From Nonomuraea rhodomycinica (GTDB lineage Bacteria > Actinomycetota > Actinomycetes > Streptosporangiales > Streptosporangiaceae), in contig NZ_JABWGO010000005.1 in NCBI RefSeq assembly GCF_013363995.1, forward strand, positions 16,611-80,610: a stretch of 64,000 nucleotides of DNA, written 5' to 3'. Positions 17,360 to 25,096 of this stretch are shown one piece after another. Numbering within the stretch: position 1 is the stretch's first letter; each line of letters opens with the position of its first letter. The position numbers and the translations under genes were made by a program. Below the pieces are notes generated by a model. That model saw nothing but the letters and a program-made list of their open reading frames with translations, did not search any database and was not told the DNA's origin.

Positions 17360-18625
17360 ATGACAGAAGAAAGAACCGTGGACAGCGGCGGCCTCGCCAC
17401 CGGCGCGGAGCGCCCGGTCGTGCCGCTGCTGGAGCCGCGCGAGGGCATACCGCCGGTCGTGTCGGACGCGTCCGCGCTGGCCGAGGTGGTCGCGGCGGTC
17501 GCGCGCGGCAGCGGGCCGGTGGCCGTCGACGCCGAGCGCGCCTCCGGCTACCGCTACGGCAACCGCGCCTACCTGGTGCAGCTGCGCCGGGCCGGGGCGG
17601 GCACCGCGCTGATCGACCCGATCGCCTGCCCCGACCTGTCGGGCCTGGACGAGGCCGTGGCGGACGCCGAGGTCGTGCTGCACGCCGCATCGCAGGACCT
17701 GCCGTGCCTGCTGGAGGTCGGGTTCCGGCCGCGGGCGCTGTTCGACACCGAGCTGGCCGGCCGGCTGCTCGGCTACGAGCGGGTGGGGCTCGGCACGATG
17801 GTGGAGATGGTGCTGGGGCTGCGGCTGGAGAAGGGCCACTCGGCCGCCGACTGGTCGACCAGGCCGCTGCCGGAGGACTGGCTGCGCTACGCCGCGCTCG
17901 ACGTGGAGGTCCTCGTCGAGCTGCGTGACCGGTTGCACGCCGAGCTGGAGGAGGCGGGCAAGCTGGAGTGGGCGCGCGAGGAGTTCGCCGCCGTGCTGCG
18001 CACGCCGCCCGCCGTCCCACGTTCCGATCCGTGGCGGCGCACGTCCGGCATCCACAAGGTGCGCAACGTGCGCGCGCTGGCGATCGTGCGCGAGCTGTGG
18101 ACGATGCGCGACCGGATCGCCCGCGAGAACGACCTGGCGCCCGGCCGGGTGCTGCCCGACTCGGCGATCGTGGCCGCCGCCCTCGACGTGCCGCGTACGA
18201 AGAAGGCGCTGACGGAGATCGCGCCGTTCACCGGCCGCAGCGCCCGCCGCTACATGAGCGAGTGGCTGAGCGCGGTCAGCCGGGCGCGGGCGCTGCCCGA
18301 CGGGCAGCTCCCGCAGCCGAGCACGCCGGGCGACGGCCCGCCGCCGGCCAACCGCTGGCCCGACCGCGACCCGGCCGCCGCCAAGCGGCTGGCCGCGGCC
18401 CGCGCCGTGGTCGCCGCGCTGGCCGACGAGCACCGCATGCCGACGGAGAACCTCCTGCAGCCCGACGCGGTCCGCCGGCTCACCTGGGAGCCGCCGAAGC
18501 AGATCACCGAGGAGAGCGTGGCCGAGCGGCTGCGCGAGCTCGGCGCCCGCGAGTGGCAGCTCTCCCTCACCGCCCGGCCGCTGGCCCGGTCCCTGGCCCG
18601 GCTGGAGACCAAGGGCGAGCTCTAA
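17360..18625 (+). CDS. rnd: Ribonuclease D (DEDDy exonuclease with HRDC domains)
   Basis: This 421-residue 3'-5' exoribonuclease takes part in processing of stable RNA. The DEDDy catalytic residues are visible: D57 and E59 in VAVDAERAS, D113 in HAASQDLPCL, and Y177 and D181 in LRYAALDVEVL. The HRDC helicase-and-RNase-D C-terminal region follows from about residue 225, with VRALAIVRELWTMRDRIARENDLAPGRVLPD. The start ATG 17360 lies 45 nt after the DUF3000 gene, giving a probable two-gene operon. In related genomes rnd is usually followed closely by the thiolase and fadB-type genes, here found only at 36.9 kb. Confidence 0.92.
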   Translation: MTEERTVDSGGLATGAERPVVPLLEPREGIPPVVSDASALAEVVAAVARGSGPVAVDAERASGYRYGNRAYLVQLRRAGAGTALIDPIACPDLSGLDEAVADAEVVLHAASQDLPCLLEVGFRPRALFDTELAGRLLGYERVGLGTMVEMVLGLRLEKGHSAADWSTRPLPEDWLRYAALDVEVLVELRDRLHAELEEAGKLEWAREEFAAVLRTPPAVPRSDPWRRTSGIHKVRNVRALAIVRELWTMRDRIARENDLAPGRVLPDSAIVAAALDVPRTKKALTEIAPFTGRSARRYMSEWLSAVSRARALPDGQLPQPSTPGDGPPPANRWPDRDPAAAKRLAAARAVVAALADEHRMPTENLLQPDAVRRLTWEPPKQITEESVAERLRELGAREWQLSLTARPLARSLARLETKGEL

Positions 18626-18693
18626 CACCGGGACAGCTCCAACACCGGCCGCCGACGGCACTTGACGCCTCCGGCGGCTCGGCCTTACCGTTC

Positions 18694-18709
18694 GGGAAAG
18701 CGCTTTCCC
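18694..18709. promoter_or_regulatory. LacI-type operator (perfect 16-bp palindrome)
   Basis: GGGAAAGCGCTTTCCC at 18694-18709 is a perfect palindrome with the CG centre typical of LacI-family sites. It ends 13 bases before the ATG of the oxidoreductase gene, overlapping its ribosome site region. A close relative, GGAAAGCGGTTGCC, lies at 35251-35264 in front of the LacI gene at 34244-35236, which makes that protein the best candidate regulator. Confidence 0.75.
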
Positions 18710-18722
18710 CGAAAGGATCCCC

Positions 18723-19868
18723 ATGAGCGTGCGCACGATCGGCGTCGTGATGAACGGCGTCACCGGACGGATGGGATACCGCCAGCACCTGGTCCGGTCC
18801 GTGCTGGCCATCAACGAGCAGGGCGGCGTCACGCTCTCGGACGGCAGCCGGGTCAAGCTGCGCCCGGTCCTCGTCGGCCGCAACGCCGCCAAGCTGGCCG
18901 AGCTGGCCGAGCGGCACGGCATCCCCGACCACACGACCGAGCTGGACGCCGCGCTGGCCGACCCCGACAACCTCGTCTACTTCGACGCCCAGGTCACCTC
19001 GGCCCGGGTCAAGGCCGTGCTGAAGGCGATCGAGGCCGGCAAGCACATCTACGCCGAGAAGCCCACGGCCGAGTCGGTGGAGGAGGCCGTGGCGCTGGCC
19101 GAGGCCGCCACGGCGCGGGGCGTGAAGAACGGCGTGGTCCAGGACAAGCTGTTCCTGCCGGGCCTGCTCAAGCTGAAGCGGCTGATCGACGGCGGCTTCT
19201 TCGGCCGGATCCTGTCGGTGCGCGGGGAGTTCGGCTACTGGGTGTTCGAGGGTGACTGGCAGGAGGCGCAGCGCCCGTCGTGGAACTACCGGGCCGAGGA
19301 CGGCGGCGGCATCGTGCTCGACATGTTCCCGCACTGGCACTACGTCATGGAGAACCTGTTCGGCAAGGTCCGCTCGGTCTACGCCCAGGCCGTGACGCAC
19401 GTGCCGCGGCGGGTGGACGAGAAGGGCCACCCGTACCAGGCCACGGCCGACGACGCCGCGTACGGCGTGTTCGAGCTGGAGGGCGGCGTGATCGCGCAGA
19501 TCAACTCCTCCTGGACCGTGCGCGTGAACCGGGACGAGCTGGTGGAGTTCCAGGTGGACGGCACGGAGGGCAGCGCGGTCGCCGGGCTGCGCAACTGCCG
19601 GGTCCAGCACCGCGCCGCCACGCCCAAGCCCGTCTGGAACCCCGACCTGCCCGTCACGGCCCGCTTCCGCGACGGCTGGCAGGAGGTGCCGGACAACGCC
19701 GAGTTCGACAACGGCTTCAAGATCCAGTGGGAGCTGTTCATCCGGCACGTCCTGGAGGACGCGCCGTTCCCGTACGACTTCGCCGCCGGCGCGCGCGGCG
19801 TGCAGCTCGCCGAGCTGGGCCTGCGCTCGTCGGCCGAGGGCCGCCGGATCGAGGTGCCGCAGCTGTGA
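18723..19868 (+). CDS. Gfo/Idh/MocA-family sugar oxidoreductase
   Basis: This 381-residue NAD(P)-dependent oxidoreductase has an N-terminal Rossmann domain (GVVMNGVTGRMGY) and the family lysine in IYAEKPTAES. Its C-terminal alpha/beta substrate domain contains ILSVRGEFGYWVFEG and VLDMFPHWHY. Related enzymes oxidise a hydroxyl of sugars, inositols or glycosides, often at C3. ATG 18723 follows GAAAGGA. It is the first gene of an operon with the next two, which overlap by four bases each, and it lies behind a LacI-type palindrome. The substrate cannot be read from sequence. Confidence 0.9.
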   Translation: MSVRTIGVVMNGVTGRMGYRQHLVRSVLAINEQGGVTLSDGSRVKLRPVLVGRNAAKLAELAERHGIPDHTTELDAALADPDNLVYFDAQVTSARVKAVLKAIEAGKHIYAEKPTAESVEEAVALAEAATARGVKNGVVQDKLFLPGLLKLKRLIDGGFFGRILSVRGEFGYWVFEGDWQEAQRPSWNYRAEDGGGIVLDMFPHWHYVMENLFGKVRSVYAQAVTHVPRRVDEKGHPYQATADDAAYGVFELEGGVIAQINSSWTVRVNRDELVEFQVDGTEGSAVAGLRNCRVQHRAATPKPVWNPDLPVTARFRDGWQEVPDNAEFDNGFKIQWELFIRHVLEDAPFPYDFAAGARGVQLAELGLRSSAEGRRIEVPQL

Positions 19869-21025
19869 GGATCGACCTGCCCGGGGGCGCGTACGAGCTG
19901 CGCGAGCCGGTCACCTGGCCCGTGCCGGACGGCCCGGCGGCGAGCCGCGTCGTGTACGCGGCGGCGCACGTGGTGGCCGACCCCCTCGGCGACAACACGC
20001 CCGGCTCCCCCGCCGCCGTCGACTGGGACGCCACGCTGCGCTTCCGCCGCCACCTGTGGTCGCACGGCCTGCGCGTCGCCGACGCGATGGACACCGCGCA
20101 GCGCAACATGGGCCTCGACTGGGCCGCGACGAAGGAGCTCATCCGGCGCAGCGCCGAGGAGGCGCGCGCGTTCGGCGACCCGGCCGAGCTGGTGGCCTGC
20201 GGCGCGGGCACGGACCACGCCCCCGGCGCGGACGACCTGAAGGCCATCACCGCCGCGTACGCCGAGCAGATCGAGACCGTGCAGGCGGCCGGCGCCGGGG
20301 TGATCGTCATGGCCTCGCGCCAGCTCGCCCGCGCGGCGGCCGGCCCCGAGGACTACCACCAGGTGTACGGCGAGCTGCTCGGCCTGGCCGAGCGGCCGGT
20401 GATCCTGCACTGGCTCGGCGAGATGTTCGACCCGCAGCTGGCCGGCTACTGGGGCTCGCGCGACGTGGCCGAGGCCACGCGCGCGTTCCTGGAGCTGATC
20501 CACGCCCACCCGGACAAGGTGGACGGGGTGAAGGTGTCGCTGCTGGACGAGGAGCACGAGGTCGGGCTGCGGGCCGCGCTGCCGGAGGGCGTGCGCCTCT
20601 ACACCGGCGACGACTTCAACTACCCGTCGCTGATCAAGTCGGGCTCGCACGCGCTGCTCGGCATCTTCGACGCGATCGCCCCGGCCGCCGCCGCGGCGCT
20701 GCGGGCGCTGGACGCCGCCGAGGCGGCGACCGGCGAGGAGCGTGAGCGGCTGCTGGCCCGCTACGACGAGATCCTGGAGCCGACGGTCCCGCTGTCGCGC
20801 AAGATCTTCGAGACGCCGACGTACCACTACAAGACCGGCATCGTCTTCCTGGCCTGGCTGAACGGCCACCAGGACGCGTTCGCCATGGTCAACGGCGCCC
20901 AGTCGGCCCGCTCGCTGACGCACCTGTCGGAGGTGTTCCGGCTGGCCGATCGGGCCGGGCTGCTGGCCTATCCGGAGCTGGCCGTGCGCCGCATGACGGC
21001 GCTGCTGGCGGTGAACGGGCGGTGA
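19865..21025 (+). CDS. DUF993 / dihydrodipicolinate synthase-like protein
   Basis: This 386-residue protein matches DUF993, a family distantly related to the TIM-barrel aldolases of the dihydrodipicolinate synthase type. The body includes GVIVMASRQLARAAAG, PVILHWLGEMFDP and VDGVKVSLLDEEHE, where the lysine would correspond to the Schiff-base position. FETPTYHYKTGIVFLAWLNGHQ lies near the end. The GTG at 19865 overlaps the preceding TGA in a GTGA tetranucleotide, so translation is coupled. Placed between an oxidoreductase and an isomerase, it may cleave or rearrange a keto-sugar, but no member's reaction is known to me. Confidence 0.85.
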   Translation: MRIDLPGGAYELREPVTWPVPDGPAASRVVYAAAHVVADPLGDNTPGSPAAVDWDATLRFRRHLWSHGLRVADAMDTAQRNMGLDWAATKELIRRSAEEARAFGDPAELVACGAGTDHAPGADDLKAITAAYAEQIETVQAAGAGVIVMASRQLARAAAGPEDYHQVYGELLGLAERPVILHWLGEMFDPQLAGYWGSRDVAEATRAFLELIHAHPDKVDGVKVSLLDEEHEVGLRAALPEGVRLYTGDDFNYPSLIKSGSHALLGIFDAIAPAAAAALRALDAAEAATGEERERLLARYDEILEPTVPLSRKIFETPTYHYKTGIVFLAWLNGHQDAFAMVNGAQSARSLTHLSEVFRLADRAGLLAYPELAVRRMTALLAVNGR

Positions 21026-21888
21026 ACCTCTCCCTCAACCAGTGGACCACCCGGCGCTGGACGGTGGCCGAGGCCGTCGACGGGTGCGTGCGGCACGGCC
21101 TGGAGGCCATCGGCCTGTGGCGGCAGGAGGTCGCCGCACAGGGCCTGGCCGAGTCGGTCAAGCTCGTGCGCGCGGCCGGGCTGCGGGTCTCGTCGCTGTG
21201 CCGGGGCGGTTTCCTCACGGCCGGCGGGCTGCCGGGCGAGCAGGGCCGCCGGGCCTTCGCCGCGGCGCTGGACGACAACCGGCGGGCCGTGGACGAGGCG
21301 GCGGAGCTGGGCGCGGCCTGCCTGGTGATGGTGGTGGGCGGGCTGCCCGGGGTGGTGCCGGGCGAGCCGCTGTCCGGCCCGGTGTCCCGGGACGTCGCTG
21401 GCGCCCGGGAGCGGGTGGCCGAGGGGCTGGCCGAGCTCGCGCCGTACGCGGGCGAGCGGGGCGTGAAGCTGGCGCTGGAGCCGCTGCACCCGATGTACTG
21501 CGCCGACCGGGCCGTCCTGTCCACCCTGGAGCAGGCCGTGGACCTGTGCCTGCCGTACCCGGTGGAGCAGGTCGGGGTGGTGGTCGACACCTTCCACGTG
21601 TGGTGGGATCCGCGGCTGTTCGAGCAGATCGCCCGCGCCGGCGAGCGGATCGCCTCGTACCAGGTGTGCGACTTCCTGCACCCGCTGCCGGCCGACGTGC
21701 TGCTCGGACGCGGCATGATGGGCGACGGCGTGATCGACTTCGCGCCGATCACGCGGGCCGTGCTGGAGGCCGGCTACACGGGTGACGTGGAGGTCGAGAT
21801 CTTCAACGCCGACGTCTGGGCGGCCGACCCGGACGAGGTGCTGTCCACCATGAAGGCGCGGTACGCCGAGGTCGTCCTGCGGTCCTGA
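21022..21888 (+). CDS. Sugar phosphate isomerase/epimerase-type TIM barrel
   Basis: This 288-residue xylose-isomerase-like TIM barrel has the metal-site residues expected of the family. These are a glutamate in VKLALEPLHPMY, an aspartate-histidine pair in GVVVDTFHVWWD and a late glutamate in VEVEIFNADVW. Relatives isomerise or epimerise sugars or act as dehydratases or C-glycoside-cleaving enzymes after 3-oxidation. The GTG at 21022 overlaps the DUF993 stop (GTGA). It is the last gene of the three-gene operon. The pairing of a Gfo/Idh enzyme with this barrel is typical of pathways that oxidise a glycoside first and then eliminate or isomerise it. Confidence 0.88.
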   Translation: MNLSLNQWTTRRWTVAEAVDGCVRHGLEAIGLWRQEVAAQGLAESVKLVRAAGLRVSSLCRGGFLTAGGLPGEQGRRAFAAALDDNRRAVDEAAELGAACLVMVVGGLPGVVPGEPLSGPVSRDVAGARERVAEGLAELAPYAGERGVKLALEPLHPMYCADRAVLSTLEQAVDLCLPYPVEQVGVVVDTFHVWWDPRLFEQIARAGERIASYQVCDFLHPLPADVLLGRGMMGDGVIDFAPITRAVLEAGYTGDVEVEIFNADVWAADPDEVLSTMKARYAEVVLRS

Positions 21889-22075
21889 CGGCCCGTCCGT
21901 CCGGGGCGCCGTCCCGCTCAGGGGCGGCGCCGGCGACGTCGTGACGCGCGGGAACGAGGAGGGTGGAGGGCCGGGAGGAGTTGTTAGGGTGTGGGCGGGC
22001 AGGAACCCGCTGCGGCCGCCAGGCTCCCCTGACGCCTGAGCGTCCTGCCGCACCCCCGAAGGCGAGACGCGGTTC

Positions 22076-22963
22076 ATGGCACATCCCACAACGGTCGACA
22101 GTCTCCTCCCCGGAGATCACGTCTGCTGGACGTTCGACGACCACGAGCGGCATCTGTCGGCCCTGGTCCGTTTCCTGCGCGGAGGTCTCGCGCGGGGCGA
22201 GCAGGTCCTGTACCTCACCGACACCTTCCTGCCCGACGCGTTCCTGGCGGCGGCGCAGGCGTACGGCGTGGAGGTGCGCGAGCCCGAGCGCACCGGCCAG
22301 CTCCAGGTGACGACCGCCGAACGGTCCTACCTCGCGGGCGGCGCGTTCCAGGCGGAGCGGGCCCTGGACGGCTGGCGGGCCGCGATCGCGCGGGCGCGCG
22401 GGCAGGGCTACAGCGCGCTGCGGGTCGCCGCCGACATGGGCTGGACGGTCCGCGCCGCTCCCGGCGTCGAGCGGCTGGCCTGGTACGAGGCGCAGGCCAA
22501 CCGGATCTTCGCCGACGGCTACGTGATGGCGTTGTGCTGCTACGACCGGCGGCTGTTCACCAGCGCCGAGCTGGACCGCATCAGCGCCGCGCACCCGGCC
22601 ACCGCGCGGGCGGGGGCGGGCGCCCACGAGGAGTGGGCGCCGATGCTGCGCGTCCGCCGCGATCCCGAGGGGCTGAGGCTGGCCGGGGCCGCCGACCGCA
22701 GCAACAGCGAGGCGCTGGCGAGCGTGCTGCAGGCCCTCGTGTCCGACGCCGGGTTCCTGCCGGACGGGGCCGCGCCCCTCGTCGTGGACCTGGCGGAGCT
22801 GACGTTCGCCGACATCGCCGTCGCCCGCCTGCTGGCCGGCTCCGCCGCCGCCGCGCCGGGGCGGCTCGTGCTGCGCGGGGCGCGCCCGGCGCTGGCCGAG
22901 CTGCTGGCGATGATCGACCCGGCCCGGGCCCGCGCGGCCTGCGTCACCAGGAGCCCGGCGTGA
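22076..22963 (+). CDS. MEDS-STAS domain regulatory protein
   Basis: This 295-residue cytoplasmic protein joins an N-terminal MEDS (DcmR-like sensory) domain, with the motif PGDHVCWTFDDHERHLSALVRFLRGGL, to a C-terminal STAS domain from about residue 195. The MEDS domain is thought to bind small ligands. The STAS phosphorylation position in LAELTFADIAVARLL is occupied by Asp-Ile instead of Asp-Ser, so the usual serine is missing. The next gene overlaps in GTGA and codes for an anti-sigma-type ATPase. The pair resembles the anti-anti-sigma and kinase modules used by actinobacteria to control SigB-like factors. Confidence 0.88.
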   Translation: MAHPTTVDSLLPGDHVCWTFDDHERHLSALVRFLRGGLARGEQVLYLTDTFLPDAFLAAAQAYGVEVREPERTGQLQVTTAERSYLAGGAFQAERALDGWRAAIARARGQGYSALRVAADMGWTVRAAPGVERLAWYEAQANRIFADGYVMALCCYDRRLFTSAELDRISAAHPATARAGAGAHEEWAPMLRVRRDPEGLRLAGAADRSNSEALASVLQALVSDAGFLPDGAAPLVVDLAELTFADIAVARLLAGSAAAAPGRLVLRGARPALAELLAMIDPARARAACVTRSPA

Positions 22964-23457
22964 ACCCGATCCCCGGGACGACGGCGGCGAGGTCCGGCCG
23001 GCCCCTCCCCCCGCCTCCCGCCGCCGCGCGCAGGCGCGCCTTCGAGACCGTCGGCGAGCTGGTGGACGTCCGGGCCTTCGTCACGGCCGTCGCCCGGTCG
23101 GCCGGTCTGCCCGGCCTGCGCGTCGAACGCGTGGTCCTCGCGGCCAACGAGGTGGCGACCAACTCCTTCGAGCACGCCACGGGCGGCTGCGAGATCACCA
23201 TGTGGGTCGAGTCCGGCACGCTGGTGTGCCAGATCGACGACGACGGGCGGCTCGACGACGGGCAGCTCGGCGGCGGGCGGCTCGACGACGGGCGGCTCGG
23301 CGGCGACGGGCGGCTCGGCGAGGCGGCCCGGGTGCCGCCGCCCGGTCTGGAGTCGCGCGGGCACGGGCTGATGCTCGTGGACGAGATCACCGACCTGGTG
23401 CGCCGGCACTCCCACGCGGGCGGCACCTCGACGCGCCTGCACTTCACGCTCGCCTGA
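22960..23457 (+). CDS. Anti-sigma regulatory ATPase (HATPase_c_2)
   Basis: This 165-residue GHKL-fold protein is of the RsbW/SpoIIAB type. The N box is VLAANEVATNSFEHA and the G1 box is ESRGHGLMLVDEITD. Between them, where the ATP-lid strand should be short, lies a Gly/Asp/Leu/Arg-rich insert of about 28 residues made of RLDDGxLGGG-like units. The GTG start overlaps the MEDS-STAS stop by four bases, so both are made from one message. The partner sigma factor is not encoded next to it. The kinase role is inferred from the family; the loss of serine in the neighbouring STAS domain makes conventional phosphorylation of that partner doubtful. Confidence 0.87.
   Translation: MNPIPGTTAARSGRPLPPPPAAARRRAFETVGELVDVRAFVTAVARSAGLPGLRVERVVLAANEVATNSFEHATGGCEITMWVESGTLVCQIDDDGRLDDGQLGGGRLDDGRLGGDGRLGEAARVPPPGLESRGHGLMLVDEITDLVRRHSHAGGTSTRLHFTLA
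23237..23320. repeat. In-frame GC-rich tandem repeat in the anti-sigma ATPase
   Basis: Units close to GACGACGGGCGGCTCGGCGGC repeat about five times and code for the RLDDGxLGGG insert between the N and G1 boxes of the ATPase. Unit lengths are multiples of three, so expansion or contraction keeps the frame. Confidence 0.7.
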
Positions 23458-23498
23458 CACTCCTCGGAGCCGGGGCCTCGGGGTGTGGTTCGCCGAAA

Positions 23499-23566
23499 AA
23501 CTTGAGGATGTCCTCAAGTTCGTGTTAGCGTCCGCATGCCACTCAATTTGAGGCACTCCTCAACTT
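23499..23566 (+). promoter_or_regulatory. SDR promoter with two 22-bp operators
   Basis: AACTTGAGGA-TG-TCCTCAAGTT at 23499-23520 is an inverted repeat with perfect 10-bp arms. A second, imperfect copy with the same half-sites (AATTTGAGG and CCTCAACTT) lies at 23545-23566, 46 bp further on. TTGAGG at 23503-23508 and TTAGCG 17 bp later form a plausible promoter between them. The convergent TetR gene next door is the likely regulator. Confidence 0.7.
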
Positions 23567-23603
23567 ATCCCGTGTGGCCACAGACGCGCAGAAAGGACAC
23601 CCC

Positions 23604-24341
23604 ATGTCCACATCCCCCTCCCCCGGCCCGGCCGTCGTCGTCGGAGCCGGCCCCGGGCTCGGCATGTCCGTCGCCCGGCGGCTCGGTCGCGCGGGCCACA
23701 CCGTGGCACTGGTGTCGCGCAACGCCGCCCGGCATCCGGGATACGTGGCCGAGCTGGCAGCCGAGGGCGTGGACGCCTCGGCGCACGCCGCCGACGCGCG
23801 CGACCTCGACGCCCTCTCCGCCGCCCTGGACGCGGTCGCCGACCGGCACGGGCCCGTCGAGGTGCTCTACTTCGGCCCCGGCGCGGCCGACCCGGCCGCC
23901 ATGCCCGAGCCGATCACGCGGGCCGACGTCGAAGGGGTCCGGGAGGCGGTGGAGGGCTGGGTGTACCCGGCCGTCGCCGCGGTCGGCGAGGTGCTGCCGG
24001 GCATGCTCGAACGGGGGCGCGGCGGGCTGCTGTTCGCGGGCGGGCTGAGCGGCGCCGTCCCCATGCCGCCGCTCGGGGCGCTGGCCGTCTCCTCGGCGGC
24101 GCTGCGCGGCTACGTCCTGACCCTGAACGCGGGGCTCGCGGGCACCGGCGTGTACGCGGGTCTGCTGACCATCGGCGGGCTGGTCGAGCGCGGCGACATC
24201 CACCGGATGATCACCTCCAGCCCCGGCACGTTCGGCGACCTCGCGGCGAGGACCCTCGACCCCGACGAGATCGCCGAGGCCGCCTGGGGCCTGCTGACCG
24301 AGCGGAGGCAGCCGGAGGCCACTTTCTCCGCCCTGGGCTGA
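23604..24341 (+). CDS. Short-chain dehydrogenase/reductase family protein
   Basis: This 245-residue Rossmann protein has the SDR cofactor motif VVVGAGPGLGMSVARRL near the N-terminus and VLYFGPGA in place of NNAG. The usual catalytic YxxxK is not seen where expected: the region around LGALAVSSAALRGYVLTLN has Ser/Ala instead. It is therefore an atypical or catalytically altered SDR. ATG 23604 follows GAAAGGA and the upstream promoter carries two operator copies. The TetR gene lies 33 nt downstream in the opposite direction. Its expression is probably switched by that regulator in response to a small molecule, possibly the enzyme's substrate. Confidence 0.85.
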   Translation: MSTSPSPGPAVVVGAGPGLGMSVARRLGRAGHTVALVSRNAARHPGYVAELAAEGVDASAHAADARDLDALSAALDAVADRHGPVEVLYFGPGAADPAAMPEPITRADVEGVREAVEGWVYPAVAAVGEVLPGMLERGRGGLLFAGGLSGAVPMPPLGALAVSSAALRGYVLTLNAGLAGTGVYAGLLTIGGLVERGDIHRMITSSPGTFGDLAARTLDPDEIAEAAWGLLTERRQPEATFSALG

Positions 24342-24373
24342 GGGGTTGCCGAGGGCCCGCTGAGGGGTTCAGG

Positions 24374-24988
24374 TCACCGCAGGACGCGGGCCAGGCGGAG
24401 CACACCCTCCCGGATGCGGCGCTCGCCGAGCTCGGGCAGGAGCGCCGTCACGTGCACGGCGGACAGCGCGGCCAGCAGCGCGTGGGCGGCGTGGTCGGGG
24501 TCGGGTGAGCCGTCGAGCAGGATCGCCACGTGCCGGTGCCAGAACCGGTACGCGCCCAGCCGGTAGCGGGCCCCCGGCGAGCTCGACTCCGACATGCGGA
24601 TCACGGCCAGGTGCTCCAGCAGGTAGTCCAGGTACGCGCTGACGAAGGCCGCCAGCCGCTCGGCGGGCTCCGCGCCCGGCCCCAGCGGGGGCGGCCCGTG
24701 CAGGATCCCTTCCTGGAGCACCCGCTCCCGGGCGTCCAGCAGCGCCACGGCCAGCCCCGCCTTGTCGCCGAAGCGGCGGAACAACGTGCCCTTGCCGACA
24801 CCGGCCGCGGCGGCGATCTGGTCCATGGACACCCCCTCCACCCCGTGCTCCGCGAACAGCCGGGCGGCGGCGTCCAGCACGGCGGCGCGGTTGCGCGAGG
24901 CGTCGGCCCGCTCCTTGGGCGGGCGGGTCATGAGCAGTTCGAGCGACCTCGCAGAAGCGGACTTCGGTCCGATGTCGTCCTTGGCCAT
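24374..24988 (-). CDS. TetR-family transcriptional regulator
   Basis: This regulator of about 204 residues has a classical TetR helix-turn-helix. It reads AAARLFAEHGVEGVSMDQIAAAAGVGKGTLFRRFGDKAGL around residues 41-80, followed by a helical ligand domain. The ATG at 24988 gives a 25-residue extension before the domain; another ATG (MTRPPKERAD) would remove most of it. The first is preferred because a TATAGT -10 hexamer lies about 13 bases upstream, which points to a leaderless message. The -10 sits inside a perfect palindrome, consistent with autoregulation. It converges on the SDR gene, whose promoter carries two inverted repeats of TetR-site size. Confidence 0.9.
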   Translation of the reverse strand: MAKDDIGPKSASARSLELLMTRPPKERADASRNRAAVLDAAARLFAEHGVEGVSMDQIAAAAGVGKGTLFRRFGDKAGLAVALLDARERVLQEGILHGPPPLGPGAEPAERLAAFVSAYLDYLLEHLAVIRMSESSSPGARYRLGAYRFWHRHVAILLDGSPDPDHAAHALLAALSAVHVTALLPELGERRIREGVLRLARVLR

Positions 24989-24991
24989 AGC

Positions 24992-25005
24992 CGGACTATA
25001 GTCCG
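24992..25005. promoter_or_regulatory. Palindrome over the tetR -10 element
   Basis: CGGACTATAGTCCG at 24992-25005 is a perfect 14-bp palindrome. It contains a TATAGT hexamer on the minus strand, with TTCCGC 17 bp upstream as a possible -35. It begins four bases from the tetR ATG. Its sequence differs from the two operators in front of the SDR gene, so either a second regulator acts here or it is only a strong core promoter. Confidence 0.5.
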
Positions 25006-25096
25006 TTTCTCTCGGAGGCGGAATCCGGACCGCGCTCCTCACCCGGGACGAGCCGAAGGCCGCCGTCGACACCGGCGCCGTGACGGCCGTCGATCG

